Below are positions 41,033 through 49,080 of a DNA stretch of 54,573 nucleotides, piece by piece. The DNA is taken from NCBI GenBank assembly GCA_033762315.1, contig JANRLS010000179.1, positions 1 through 54,573 on the forward strand. Reading direction: 5' to 3'. The position numbers and the translations under genes are program-made. The notes below the pieces were generated by a model. It worked only from the letters and a program-made list of their open reading frames with translations. It was not told the origin of the DNA and searched no databases. The stretch is from CAYLLN01 sp033762315 (GTDB taxonomy: Bacteria > Planctomycetota > Planctomycetia > Pirellulales > Pirellulaceae). Position 1 is the stretch's first letter. Every line of letters begins with the position of its first letter.

Positions 41033-41479
41033 ATGATCGAACTGACTCGCTCTCCGCTCGATCCGGCTGGCGTGCTGGCCCAGGTCGCTTCGCGCGACGC
41101 TGGCGCGGTGGTGCTCTTTTTGGGGACCACGCGCGAATTCACGCGCGGCCGCCGCACCGCCTCGCTCGACTACGAGTGCTATCCCGAGATGGCCCTCAAA
41201 AAGCTGCACGAGCTGGAAGCCCAGGCCCGCGCCCGCTGGCCCCTCGTCGCCGTCGCCATCGTCCACCGGCTCGGCCATTTGGAGCTCGGCGAGGCCAGCG
41301 TCGCGATTGCCGTCAGCTCCCCTCACCGGCAAGCCGCCTTCGAAGCCGGCCAGTGGCTCATTGACACGCTCAAAGAGAACGTGCCAATCTGGAAGCAGGA
41401 GAACTGGGCCGACGGAACGAGCGAGTGGGTACATCCGGGAATTGGAACGACGGGCGGACAAATGACCAATGACAACTGA
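41033..41479 (+). CDS. moaE: Molybdopterin synthase catalytic subunit
   Basis: 148 residues. MoaE motifs are present: AVVLFLGTTREFTRGR near the N terminus, HRLGHLELGEASVAIAVSSPHRQAAF in the middle, and NVPIWKQENWADGTSEWV with the active-site lysine region at the end. MoaE with MoaD inserts two sulfurs into precursor Z to give molybdopterin. moaD is not adjacent. The last five residues are encoded by the 7-base repeat unit that also supplies the moaA start codon; the two genes overlap by 11 bases. Confidence 0.9.
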   Translation: MIELTRSPLDPAGVLAQVASRDAGAVVLFLGTTREFTRGRRTASLDYECYPEMALKKLHELEAQARARWPLVAVAIVHRLGHLELGEASVAIAVSSPHRQAAFEAGQWLIDTLKENVPIWKQENWADGTSEWVHPGIGTTGGQMTNDN

Positions 41480-41480
41480 C
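41460..41480 (+). repeat. Three 7-base units at the moaE/moaA junction
   Basis: Consecutive units AAATGAC, CAATGAC and AACTGAC (41460-41480) contain both the moaA start ATG (41469) and the moaE stop TGA (41477-41479). The same unit, AAATGAC, makes up the longer array before the next gene. Confidence 0.55.
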
Positions 41481-42464
41481 CTCCTCCGCGATTCCCTGGG
41501 CCGCATTCACACGAATCTGCGCGTGAGCGTCACGGATCGCTGCAACATCCGCTGCTTCTATTGCATGCCGGACGAGAACATCCGCTTTCGCCCGCGGCAT
41601 GAGATCTTGTCGTTTGAAGAGATCGAGCGGTTCGTGCGAATCGTCGCGGGGCTGGGGGTGAATAAGGTGCGGCTGACGGGGGGAGAGCCGCTGGTCCGGG
41701 CGGAGCTGCCGAGCCTGGTTGCCCGGCTGGCGCGGATTCCGGGAATTACCGACATTGCTCTGACGACCAACGGCATCTTGCTGGCCGAACAGGCGCAAGC
41801 CTTGAAGGACGCAGGCCTGTCGCGGCTGAATATCAGCTTGGATACGCTTACCGAGGAGACTTTTCGCCGCATTGCCCGCCGCGATGGCCTCGACCGGGTG
41901 CTCGCCGGCATTCAAGCGGCCCGACGAGTCGGCTTTGAGCGCATTCGCCTCAACGCGGTCGCCATCAAGGGCATTACCGAACCGGAAGTCGTTCCCCTCA
42001 CTCGCTTTGCCGCCGAGCAAGGCATGGAAATGCGGTTTATCGAGTTCATGCCCCTCGATGCCGAGAACCAGTGGCAACACGATCAGGTTCTTTCCGGCGA
42101 TGAAATCCGCCGATTAATTGAGGAGGCGATTGGCCCGCTCGAACCCGCCCCGCGCCCCGACCCCAGCCAGCCGGCAACCGATTTCGCCCTCGCCGGCGGC
42201 GGCCTGGTCGGCTTCATCAATCCGGTCAGCCAGCCGTTTTGCGAAGATTGCAATCGCCTGCGCATCACAGCCGAGGGGCAGGTTCGCAATTGCCTCTTTT
42301 CGACGGTCGAGTGGGATGCCCGCGCCCTCTTGCGCGGCGGCGCGAGCGATGAGGCGATTGCCGACCTCGTCCGCGAGTGCGTCCTTGCCAAGAAGCCCGG
42401 CCACGGTATCGACAGCCGCGACTTCGAGCGGCCCGAGCGGGCGATGTATCAGATTGGGGGCTAG
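41469..42464 (+). CDS. moaA: GTP 3',8-cyclase, radical SAM (molybdenum cofactor step 1)
   Basis: 331 residues. The radical SAM cluster motif is VTDRCNIRCFYCMP (Cys25, Cys29, Cys32), followed by KVRLTGGEPLVR; the second iron-sulfur cluster is FCEDCNRLRITAEGQVRNCLF near the C terminus, and the protein ends in the Gly-Gly pair needed for activity in known MoaA. It converts GTP to 3',8-cyclo-dihydro-GTP. The usual partner moaC is not in the window. The start codon lies inside the short 7-base repeat; the next in-frame starts would cut into the conserved N terminus. Confidence 0.93.
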   Translation: MTTDLLRDSLGRIHTNLRVSVTDRCNIRCFYCMPDENIRFRPRHEILSFEEIERFVRIVAGLGVNKVRLTGGEPLVRAELPSLVARLARIPGITDIALTTNGILLAEQAQALKDAGLSRLNISLDTLTEETFRRIARRDGLDRVLAGIQAARRVGFERIRLNAVAIKGITEPEVVPLTRFAAEQGMEMRFIEFMPLDAENQWQHDQVLSGDEIRRLIEEAIGPLEPAPRPDPSQPATDFALAGGGLVGFINPVSQPFCEDCNRLRITAEGQVRNCLFSTVEWDARALLRGGASDEAIADLVRECVLAKKPGHGIDSRDFERPERAMYQIGG

Positions 42465-42468
42465 AAGC

Positions 42469-42569
42469 GTCATTTGTCATTCGTCCGTTGTCATATGGGT
42501 GATTCCGAATGACAAATGACAAATGACAAATGACAAATGACGAATGACGAATGACAAATGACAAATGAC
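42469..42569 (+). repeat. 7-base tandem array with facing inverted copies
   Basis: Nine consecutive units of RAATGAC run from 42507 to 42569 (two units with G and six with A after an initial G unit), and the last one contains the start ATG of the desulfurase gene (42565). Just upstream, 42469-42494 holds inverted degenerate copies (GTCATTT, GTCATTC, GTCCGTT, GTCAT) that begin 4 bases after the moaA stop. The two parts could pair into a long AT-rich hairpin with a loop of about 12 bases. Confidence 0.75.
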
Positions 42570-43719
42570 CAGAATTTACCTCGACAACGCCGCGACGACC
42601 TGGCCCAAGCCGGCAGCCGTTTATGCGGCGATCGATGATTATCAGCGTCGCCTCGGCGCGCCGGCGGGGCGCGGGGCCTATTCCGAAGCGGCCGAAACCG
42701 AGCGGATTGTTCTCTTGTGCCGCAAGAAAATCGCCGGCTTGATTGGCGCGGTCGATCCGAGTCGCATCGTTTTCACGCACAACGGGACCGATGCGCTCAA
42801 TCAGGCGCTGCACGGCCTATTGCGGCCGGGCGATCATGTGGTGACCTCGGTTTGCGAGCACAATTCGGTGCTGCGGCCGCTGCGGTTTCTGGCCGAGCAC
42901 CGCGACGTTGCCGCGACCTACGTCGGCTGCAGCGGAGCCGGCGTGATCGATCCGGAAGATGTCCGCCGGGCAATCACACCGCGCACGAAGCTGATCGCCC
43001 TGGTCCACGCCTCGAATGTCACCGGCGCGCTGCAGCCGGTCGAAGCGGTCAGCAGGATTGCCGCGGAGCATGGGCTGCTTTTCCTGCTTGATGGGGCCCA
43101 AAGCCTGGGACAAGTGCCGCTCGATGTCGGCCAGATTGGCTGTCAATTGCTCGCCGCACCGGGGCACAAGGGGCTGCTTGGTCCGCTCGGCACCGGCGTG
43201 CTCTACGTCGCGCCAGGCGTCGAACAGCAACTGCTGCCGACGCGCCACGGGGGAACCGGCACGCGGAGCGACGAAGAAACGCCCCCCGCGACGCTTCCCG
43301 ACCGCCACGAAGCGGGAAATCTGAATGTCCCCGGCATCGTCGGCCTGGAGGCCGGTGTTTCCGAGGTGCTGCGGCGTGGCGTCGAGGTCATCTGCGCGGA
43401 AGAGCGCGAGTTGACCGCCCATTTGCTTGCTCGCCTCGCCGAAATATCCGCGATTACGCTTCACGGCCCAGGCAACGCCAGCCGGCAGGTCGGCGTCGTT
43501 AGTCTGAATCTCGCCCGCTACGACCCGCAAGAGCTGGCCTCGCTGCTCGATGCGCAGTGGCGAATTCAAACTCGTGCCGGCCTGCACTGCGCCCCCCGCA
43601 TGCACGCCGCCTTGGGAACCGCCCCCACTGGAACCTTGCGGCTCAGCTTGGGGCCATTCACCACGCGCGAGCAACTCGACCTCGTCATCGCCGCCTTGGC
43701 CGAGCTAGCCACCGGCTGA
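42565..43719 (+). CDS. Cysteine desulfurase-like aminotransferase class V
   Basis: 384 residues. It starts RIYLDNAATTWPKP, a signature of the cysteine desulfurase/selenocysteine lyase group. The PLP lysine lies in LAAPGHKGLLGPLG (Lys202), and the reactive cysteine in RAGLHCAPRMH (Cys342), as in the SufS/Csd branch. It would mobilise sulfur from cysteine. Next to moaE and moaA it may supply sulfur for molybdopterin synthesis (context inference). The start codon is part of the 7-base array, and no Shine-Dalgarno sequence is visible in front of it. Confidence 0.88.
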   Translation: MTRIYLDNAATTWPKPAAVYAAIDDYQRRLGAPAGRGAYSEAAETERIVLLCRKKIAGLIGAVDPSRIVFTHNGTDALNQALHGLLRPGDHVVTSVCEHNSVLRPLRFLAEHRDVAATYVGCSGAGVIDPEDVRRAITPRTKLIALVHASNVTGALQPVEAVSRIAAEHGLLFLLDGAQSLGQVPLDVGQIGCQLLAAPGHKGLLGPLGTGVLYVAPGVEQQLLPTRHGGTGTRSDEETPPATLPDRHEAGNLNVPGIVGLEAGVSEVLRRGVEVICAEERELTAHLLARLAEISAITLHGPGNASRQVGVVSLNLARYDPQELASLLDAQWRIQTRAGLHCAPRMHAALGTAPTGTLRLSLGPFTTREQLDLVIAALAELATG

Positions 43720-43734
43720 TGGAACTTATTCGGC

Positions 43735-43751
43735 ACTTATCGCCGATAAGT
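43735..43751. repeat. Perfect short inverted repeat
   Basis: ACTTATCG and CGATAAGT flank a single C, 15 bases after the desulfurase stop. It has operator-like symmetry and no T run, so it could be a protein-binding site for the downstream TPR gene or a minor hairpin. Confidence 0.35.
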
Positions 43752-43875
43752 TGGCAAATTTGGCAATTCCGCTCTTGCCGATTGGCACGGCGGCGGGTAA
43801 TTTTCGCGACCCGGAAAGTGGTGCGCCGCTGCTAGCTTCTCGCGCGCCCCCCCCTCGGCCTTTCAGGACCATGCC

Positions 43876-44622
43876 GTGGATCAGACTGCTCCCAACTTGA
43901 CCACCGGCTGGCCGTGGCGAATGGCGGCTTTGGCCCTCGTCGCGCTTGCCGGTTGCCGGGCCGTTTCGACGGGCCGCAACATGGACGGCGTCCGCTATTT
44001 TCAAGAGGGGCAATATCCGGTCGCCCTGCAGCGGTTCGATAGTGCCCTGACGATCGACTCGCGCAATGCCGATGCGTATTACAACAAGGCGGCGGTCTTC
44101 CACCGCATGGGGACGCAGGCCCGCGACCAAAGCCAATTGACGCAGGCCGAATCGCTCTATCGACAGGCTCTCGACATCAACCCGAACCACGTCGATGCCC
44201 ATCGCGGCCTGGCGGTGCTGCTGACCGAAACGGGTCGGGTCGATCAGGCGTTTCAACTGCTCAAAACCTGGGCCGTCACCAGCCCGCAAAATGCCGAAGC
44301 CCGCGTGGAACTTGCCCGGCTGTACGAGGAATACGGCGATCCGAAATCGGCCGTGCTCTATCTGAACGAGGCCCTGACGATCAGCGGCAACAACTGGCGG
44401 GCCCTCGCCGCGCTTGGCCGGCTGCGCGAGCAAGAGGGAGACTACAAACAGGCCCTGGAGAATTATCAGCGTTCGCTGACGTACAACCGCTTCCAGCCGC
44501 AGATTGAGCAGCGCGTGGCCGAGCTGCGCACTCGAGTTTCCCCCACCACGGCTGCTGCCGCCGCCCCCGCTCCCGGCACGTCGCAAAGCGCCGCCGGCCC
44601 GCGTCCCTTCTTGCGGTATTAG
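43876..44622 (+). CDS. TPR lipoprotein
   Basis: 248 residues from a GTG start with AGGA upstream. A lipobox, LVALAGC (Cys27), marks it as a lipoprotein, consistent with LspA being encoded in the window. About five tetratricopeptide repeats follow (for example YFQEGQYPVALQRFDSAL, AESLYRQALDINPNHVDAHR, YKQALENYQRSLTYNR), then an Ala/Pro-rich tail. Such proteins act as protein-protein scaffolds at the envelope; the partner is unknown. Confidence 0.82.
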   Translation: MDQTAPNLTTGWPWRMAALALVALAGCRAVSTGRNMDGVRYFQEGQYPVALQRFDSALTIDSRNADAYYNKAAVFHRMGTQARDQSQLTQAESLYRQALDINPNHVDAHRGLAVLLTETGRVDQAFQLLKTWAVTSPQNAEARVELARLYEEYGDPKSAVLYLNEALTISGNNWRALAALGRLREQEGDYKQALENYQRSLTYNRFQPQIEQRVAELRTRVSPTTAAAAAPAPGTSQSAAGPRPFLRY

Positions 44623-44656
44623 GCCCGCGGTGCGTGGCATGGAGAGGATAAATCCC

Positions 44657-44681
44657 AGGCGATGTGCGGCGGTGATCGCCT
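44657..44681 (+). terminator. Hairpin after the TPR lipoprotein gene
   Basis: AGGCGAT (44657-44663) and ATCGCCT (44675-44681) form a 7-base-pair stem with an 11-base loop, 35 bases after the stop. No T run follows. The remainder of the gap to 44896 shows nothing further. Confidence 0.35.
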
Positions 44682-44896
44682 CGTTGGACAAGTAGCTCAA
44701 GACGCCATCTGGTCGTCCATGGGAACGCCTAAGTACGCCCTAGCGGCCGGTCCTTCTGGTGATAGTTGGCATCAGGCTGGCTTCTGCTAGCACCAGCTCG
44801 CCTTGCCTCAATTGCCCCCCCGCCCCTACGATGGGAGAGTCGCGGGGCCAAGTGTTGCCTCGCGGGTTTCGCTATCCACCCCCGCAAGGATTTGCC

Positions 44897-45616
44897 ATGT
44901 CGCGGCGTTCCCTCGTTGTCGGTTGCCTTCTTTTTCTCGCCGCTGTCGCGGGTTATTCGGTTGGCCAAGCGCAAACTCCGGCTGCTCCGCCGAAGCTGGA
45001 ATTCAAAACCCTCGACGACCAGGCCAGCTATTGCATTGGGCTCGATATCGGCCGCAGTATGCTCGCCGATGGTGCCGAGCTCAACGCCGACCTCGTCGTC
45101 CGTGGGCTGTTTGACGCCCTGAAAAAGGCCCAGCCCCAGTTTACCGACGAGCAAGTGCAGGCGATTATGAAGAAGTACGCCGAGTATCAAACCGCAAAAA
45201 ACGCCGCGAAGATCAAGCCAGTGGCCGACAAAAACCTCGCTGACGGACAGGCTTTCCTCGCCGCCAACAAGGCCAAGCAGGGAGTCACCACCACCGAAAG
45301 CGGCCTGCAATATGCCGTCCTCAAACAGGGGACCGGCGCGACGCCGAAGCGGACTGACGTCGTCCGCGTTCATTATCACGGCCAACTGATCGACGGCAGC
45401 GTGTTTGATAGCAGCGTGCAGCGCGGCGAGCCAATCGAGCTAGCGGTGAACCGGGTCATTCCTGGCTGGACCGAAGCACTGCAAAAGATGAAGGTCGGCG
45501 ATAAGTGGAAGCTATTTATCCCCTCGAATCTCGCGTATGGCGAGTTTGGCCAGGGACCGATTCCACCGAATTCGGTGCTGCTGTTCGAGGTCGAGCTGCT
45601 GGGCATCGCTGAATAG
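44897..45616 (+). CDS. Exported FKBP-type peptidyl-prolyl isomerase
   Basis: 239 residues from the ATG at 44897, with AAGGA seven bases upstream. A signal sequence or anchor (MSRRSLVVGCLLFLAAVAGY) is followed by an FKBP N-terminal dimerisation domain (about 30-125: SYCIGLDIGRSM...) and the FKBP domain (about 130-238: TESGLQYAVLKQGTG, VRVHYHGQLIDGSVFDSS, VIPGWTEALQKMKVGDK, LAYGEFGQG). It resembles FkpA/Mip-type periplasmic foldases. The upstream open frame is not used because it lacks a signal sequence. Confidence 0.9.
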   Translation: MSRRSLVVGCLLFLAAVAGYSVGQAQTPAAPPKLEFKTLDDQASYCIGLDIGRSMLADGAELNADLVVRGLFDALKKAQPQFTDEQVQAIMKKYAEYQTAKNAAKIKPVADKNLADGQAFLAANKAKQGVTTTESGLQYAVLKQGTGATPKRTDVVRVHYHGQLIDGSVFDSSVQRGEPIELAVNRVIPGWTEALQKMKVGDKWKLFIPSNLAYGEFGQGPIPPNSVLLFEVELLGIAE

Positions 45617-45639
45617 CATTGCCGAGTAGCATTGCCTAG
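45614..45639 (+). repeat. 13-base tandem duplication at a stop codon
   Basis: Two copies of TAGCATTGCCKAG follow directly (45614-45626 and 45627-45639, 12 of 13 identical); the TAG stop of the FKBP gene is the first three bases. GAGTAGC (45624-45630) is also complementary to GCTACTC (45651-45657), which could form a hairpin between this gene and the convergent regulator gene. Confidence 0.5.
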
Positions 45640-45651
45640 TGGTCGCGGCGG

Positions 45652-47106
45652 CTACTCTTCCCCCGCGATGCCGTACTGATCGAGCTTCTTTTTGAGGGTC
45701 GTCCGGTGCATGCCGAGCACTCGGGCGGCCGCCGCGCACTGGCCATGATGCTTGCGCAGAGCCGCCTCCAGCAGCGGCGGCTCGACGAGCGTTAGCAGCT
45801 CGTCGTAAATTGCGTCCGCGCCTGTTGCTTTCAGCCGCTGCTGTGCCCACGCTTGGATGAGAATGCGAACTTCGTCCGCTGGAGTGGATCGCGTCGTGGA
45901 GGTGCCCGCCACGCTGGACATGCTCCTCGCGCTGGCTGCCGCGAGGGGGAGTTCCAGGTCCAGCGGCGGAATCGGTGTCGGCAAGTGCTCGGGCAGAATC
46001 ACTCCATCGCGGGCCAGTATCAGCGCATGCTCGATCGCATTGCGTAGCTCGCGCACGTTGCCATGCCACGGCCGGACGAGAATTTCATCGAGCGCTCGCT
46101 GCGAAACCGGCGGCTTCGCGCCGGCTCCGCGTAACTGACCAACGAAATAATCCACCAGCAGCGGAATATCCTCCCTGCGACCACGCAGCGGCGGCAGCTC
46201 GATCTGAAACGTCGAAAGCCGGTAGTACAGATCGTGCCGAAACGCGCCCGACCGCACCTTGCCCGGCAGATCCTGGTGCGTGGCCGTGATCAGCCGAAAG
46301 CTGGTCCGCACCGTTTTTCCCGAACCGACCGGCAGCACTTCCCCCTGCTCCAAGGCCCTGAGCAGCTTGACTTGCACCGGCAACGGAATATCGGCCACTT
46401 CGTCGAGAAACAGCGTCCCCCCATCCGCATCGACGAGCAAGCCGGCCCGCGCTTGGTCGGCACCAGTAAAGGCTCCTCGGACGTGCCCGAACAGCTCGCT
46501 TTCGGCGACGGTCGGATTAAGCGCCGCCACATTGACCGCGACGAACGGCCCCGCCGCGCGGCAGCTATAGCGGTGAATCGCCCGCGCGACCACTTCCTTG
46601 CCCGTGCCGCTTTCGCCCGACAGCATCACGCACGCCTCGGCCGGGGCCACCAGCGCGATCCGCTTGAAAACTTCCTGCATCGCGGCCGTTCGGCCGACGA
46701 GCCCATCGGCACTGGTGTCGAGCGTCGCCGGCGACTTGACTACCGGCGCGGCCAGCACCCGCTCCAAAATCCGCTCGATCTGGGCCAAATCAAACGGCTT
46801 GGCGACATAGTCAAAGGCCCCCAGCCGCACCGCTTCGACCGCCGTGCCCAGTTCGCCGTGCGCCGTCATGATGATGACCGTCGCGGTGGGGCACTGCTCG
46901 CGAAGCCTGGCGAGCGTCGCGAGGCCATCCATGCCCGGCAGGCGAACATCGAGCAGCACCACGTCTGGAGGCGAGGCCGCCGCCAACTTGAGCCCCTGTT
47001 CGCCGGACGACGCGGTTTGCACTTCGTGCCCCAGCCGCTTGCCGAGCTGCGCGAGTCCCCAGCAAATGGCCTGTTCGTCGTCGATCACCAATAGTCGCGC
47101 CATCAA
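45652..47106 (-). CDS. NtrC-family sigma54 response regulator
   Basis: 484 residues. An N-terminal receiver domain (phospho-acceptor Asp53 in VVLLDVRLPGMDG) is followed by an AAA+ sigma54-interaction domain with Walker A GESGTGKE, the GAFTGA loop that contacts sigma54, and Walker B GGTLFLDEVADI; a Fis-type helix-turn-helix closes the protein (AAARVLGMHRTTLKKKL). It activates sigma54 promoters. Its ATG overlaps the stop of the histidine kinase gene (ATGA), so they form a two-component pair. The genes it controls are not evident here. Confidence 0.93.
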   Translation of the reverse strand: MMARLLVIDDEQAICWGLAQLGKRLGHEVQTASSGEQGLKLAAASPPDVVLLDVRLPGMDGLATLARLREQCPTATVIIMTAHGELGTAVEAVRLGAFDYVAKPFDLAQIERILERVLAAPVVKSPATLDTSADGLVGRTAAMQEVFKRIALVAPAEACVMLSGESGTGKEVVARAIHRYSCRAAGPFVAVNVAALNPTVAESELFGHVRGAFTGADQARAGLLVDADGGTLFLDEVADIPLPVQVKLLRALEQGEVLPVGSGKTVRTSFRLITATHQDLPGKVRSGAFRHDLYYRLSTFQIELPPLRGRREDIPLLVDYFVGQLRGAGAKPPVSQRALDEILVRPWHGNVRELRNAIEHALILARDGVILPEHLPTPIPPLDLELPLAAASARSMSSVAGTSTTRSTPADEVRILIQAWAQQRLKATGADAIYDELLTLVEPPLLEAALRKHHGQCAAAARVLGMHRTTLKKKLDQYGIAGEE

Positions 47107-48557
47107 CCGGCTCCCGCAGTGGCCAGCGGAAGCTCGACGATAAAATTCGTCCGCTCGCCCCGCCGTTCCCAGCGAATCGTCCCCCCGTGATCTTCGGCAA
47201 TCTGCCGGACCACAACCAGCCCCCGCCCCGTGCCGCCAGGCTTATCGGTGGCGACCGGCTCGAAGAGGCGGTCGCACAACTCGGCCGCCGGGCCGGGTCC
47301 GGGGTCGCTTATCACGAGGCGCGCGCGATCGGCCGCAACCGACTCGGCGGCGAGTGTCACTTCCGGTCGGGGTGCGCCGCCGCTGCCCAGCGCCGCGACT
47401 TGGAGGGCCGCCGTCGCTTGCACTCCGTTCAGCAGCAGGTTGACGAGCAATTGCCCGAGCGCCACCGCGTCGGCCGAGACGATCAGCGGCTTTTCGGGTA
47501 AGCTGCTTTCCACTCCGACGCCGACATGTTCCGCCATCGGCCGCACCAAAGCCGCGGCCTCAGTGACGATATCCGCAAGATCAACGCGCTGCCGCGCCGC
47601 CGCCGTCGGCCGGCCCAGAGCAAGCAGCCGCTGAATGTAGGTCTCGATCAGCTCTAGCTGCCGCACTGCCACGGCAAGCGGTTCGTCCGCGCCATCCGCG
47701 GCAGGCAAGGGACAATCGCGCTGATGCAGGTCCAAAGCGATGCGGCAGCCCGTGGCCGCATTGCGCACCTGGTGGGCGATCCCACCCCCAAGCGTGCCCA
47801 GAGTGCGCAGCCTTTCGCTGCGGCGAATTTCAGTTTCGTAGCGGGCGAGCGTGAGGGCCATCTGGTTTACGGCCGCGGCCAGTTGCCGCAGTTCGTCGTC
47901 GCGCCGCGGAGTGGCAAGGGGCTGAAAATCGCCGGCGGCGATCCGATCGACCTGCGACCGCAACGACTCCAGGGGTCGCGTCACCTGCCGGGCAATTGCA
48001 TACGCCGCCACCCCCACGAGCGCGAGCGCCGCGCCGCCAATCGCGAGCGGCGGCCAGGTCGCTTGCCAGCGGGCCTCGCGCCACGATTCGACCGGATAGT
48101 ACACCTGCAGCCAGTAGCAACCGCCCCCAACCGCGCGGCGATCAAGCGGCACCGTGGCACGAAAATACTGCCGCACGCCGGCGGCTACCGGCGCGTGGAG
48201 ATCAAATCCGCCGGCGACCTGCCTGGCTGGGCCTTTCAAAGTTGATAACTCGGCGTCGCTCGTCGCGATCAGCTCCCCCGAAAGGTCGGTCACGACATAC
48301 TCGGCACCGGTCAGTCCCCCTGCTTGCCGAAGCACGCCCGATTCAAGCGGAAAATTCGTGGCGGAGAGGGTCCGCGCGACCGCGGCGAGCCGCGCTTCCA
48401 GCCGGGCCTGCTCCAATCGCCAGGCTTGCCACGCCTGCAGCGCGCTCGCGCCACCCATGGTGAGCAGCAAAATGCCCACCATCGGCAACAAGATTTGGCG
48501 TCGCAGCGGCCAGCGCATGGCAAAATTTCCAGGGCGAAAGGGAGCCTGCCGCATCAT
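47103..48557 (-). CDS. Membrane sensor histidine kinase, NtrB-like
   Basis: 484 residues from the ATG pair at 48557 (a GTG at 48590 and an ATG at 48518 are alternatives). Two membrane helices (about 21-42 and 165-190) flank a periplasmic sensor of about 120 residues. A HAMP domain follows, then the dimerisation helix with the phospho-acceptor histidine in GGGIAHQVRNAATG, the N box LLVNLLLNGVQA, and the G boxes ISDPGPGP and GGTGRGLVVVRQI. It is expected to phosphorylate the NtrC-type regulator encoded next to it. The signal is unknown. Confidence 0.9.
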   Translation of the reverse strand: MMRQAPFRPGNFAMRWPLRRQILLPMVGILLLTMGGASALQAWQAWRLEQARLEARLAAVARTLSATNFPLESGVLRQAGGLTGAEYVVTDLSGELIATSDAELSTLKGPARQVAGGFDLHAPVAAGVRQYFRATVPLDRRAVGGGCYWLQVYYPVESWREARWQATWPPLAIGGAALALVGVAAYAIARQVTRPLESLRSQVDRIAAGDFQPLATPRRDDELRQLAAAVNQMALTLARYETEIRRSERLRTLGTLGGGIAHQVRNAATGCRIALDLHQRDCPLPAADGADEPLAVAVRQLELIETYIQRLLALGRPTAAARQRVDLADIVTEAAALVRPMAEHVGVGVESSLPEKPLIVSADAVALGQLLVNLLLNGVQATAALQVAALGSGGAPRPEVTLAAESVAADRARLVISDPGPGPAAELCDRLFEPVATDKPGGTGRGLVVVRQIAEDHGGTIRWERRGERTNFIVELPLATAGAG

Positions 48558-48892
48558 AGCTCGTTCGCCGGCGAGGTGATAATTCACCACGCTCGGCGCA
48601 ATCCCAAACTAGCCGTTGAGGGGAACGACTCGGGGCACGATCCAGCACGAATCGTGCCGCGTCTGGCCAACGTGCGGAAGGTAGGTAGCCGCCTTGGAAG
48701 CGACAAGCAGGATCGCCAAAACGGCTTCGCAAATATCGCTGCGCGAGAATCGGGCAGTCCGAATGAACGATCGCCAAGCGGTCCGTGCGCGTCTTGATAC
48801 AAATTTGATAACTCTCGGTCCACTCTTGACCCCCATTTGATGCGCCATCGGATTCAATTCACTCGATGACATTCACCGTGGAGGAATCAGAC
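48558..48892. other. Intergenic gap before the Kdp operon
   Basis: About 330 bases between the histidine kinase (-) and the Kdp operon (+). Only short frames without recognisable features are present. AT-rich stretches near 48790-48815 and TTGACC at 48826-48831 do not combine with a -10 box at an acceptable spacing, so no promoter is called, although the Kdp promoter must lie here. Confidence 0.5.
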
Positions 48893-48985
48893 ATGGACAT
48901 CGCATGGCTCTTGGGCGGAGTCGCCTTCTTCGTCGGCTCCTGTGGCCTCGTGCATTTTCTCGGCAGCCTGCGAGCGGAGGACTGA
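48893..48985 (+). CDS. 30-residue membrane peptide before kdpF
   Basis: A 31-codon frame with GGAGG eight bases upstream encodes a single hydrophobic helix, MDIAWLLGGVAFFVGSCGLV, and ends in LRAED. The kdpF start follows two bases after the stop. Tiny one-helix proteins in this position are found before kdpF in other genomes. It may be an extra Kdp subunit or a regulator; this is inferred only from position and topology. Confidence 0.7.
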   Translation: MDIAWLLGGVAFFVGSCGLVHFLGSLRAED

Positions 48986-48987
48986 CC

Positions 48988-49080
48988 GTGGACTGGACAA
49001 CAATTCTCGCGCTCGTCGTGGCCGTCGTGCTGCTGATTCACCTGTCGGCCGCACTGCTCGCACCGGAGAAGTTCTCATGA
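48988..49080 (+). CDS. kdpF: KdpF, small subunit of the potassium-transporting ATPase
   Basis: 30 residues from a GTG: one membrane helix (WTTILALVVAVVLLIHLSAA) and the KdpF-like end LLAPEKFS. KdpF stabilises the KdpABC complex. Its stop overlaps the kdpA ATG in an ATGA arrangement, typical of the operon. Confidence 0.8.
   Translation: MDWTTILALVVAVVLLIHLSAALLAPEKFS

Noticed and set aside
42507..42569. CRISPR array
   Set aside because: Units are 7 bases with no spacers and no cas genes nearby; it is a simple tandem repeat.
39728..44681. Shared 13-base word CCAGGCGATGTGC after two stop codons (39.73 and 44.66 kb) as a repeat family
   Set aside because: One pair of 13-base matches is expected by chance in a GC-rich window of this size, and the hairpins formed are different.
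48790..48860. Sigma70 or sigma54 promoter for kdp
   Set aside because: Candidate boxes (TTGATA, TTGACC, TTCAAT) are not at workable spacings, and no GG-N10-GC type sigma54 element was recognised.
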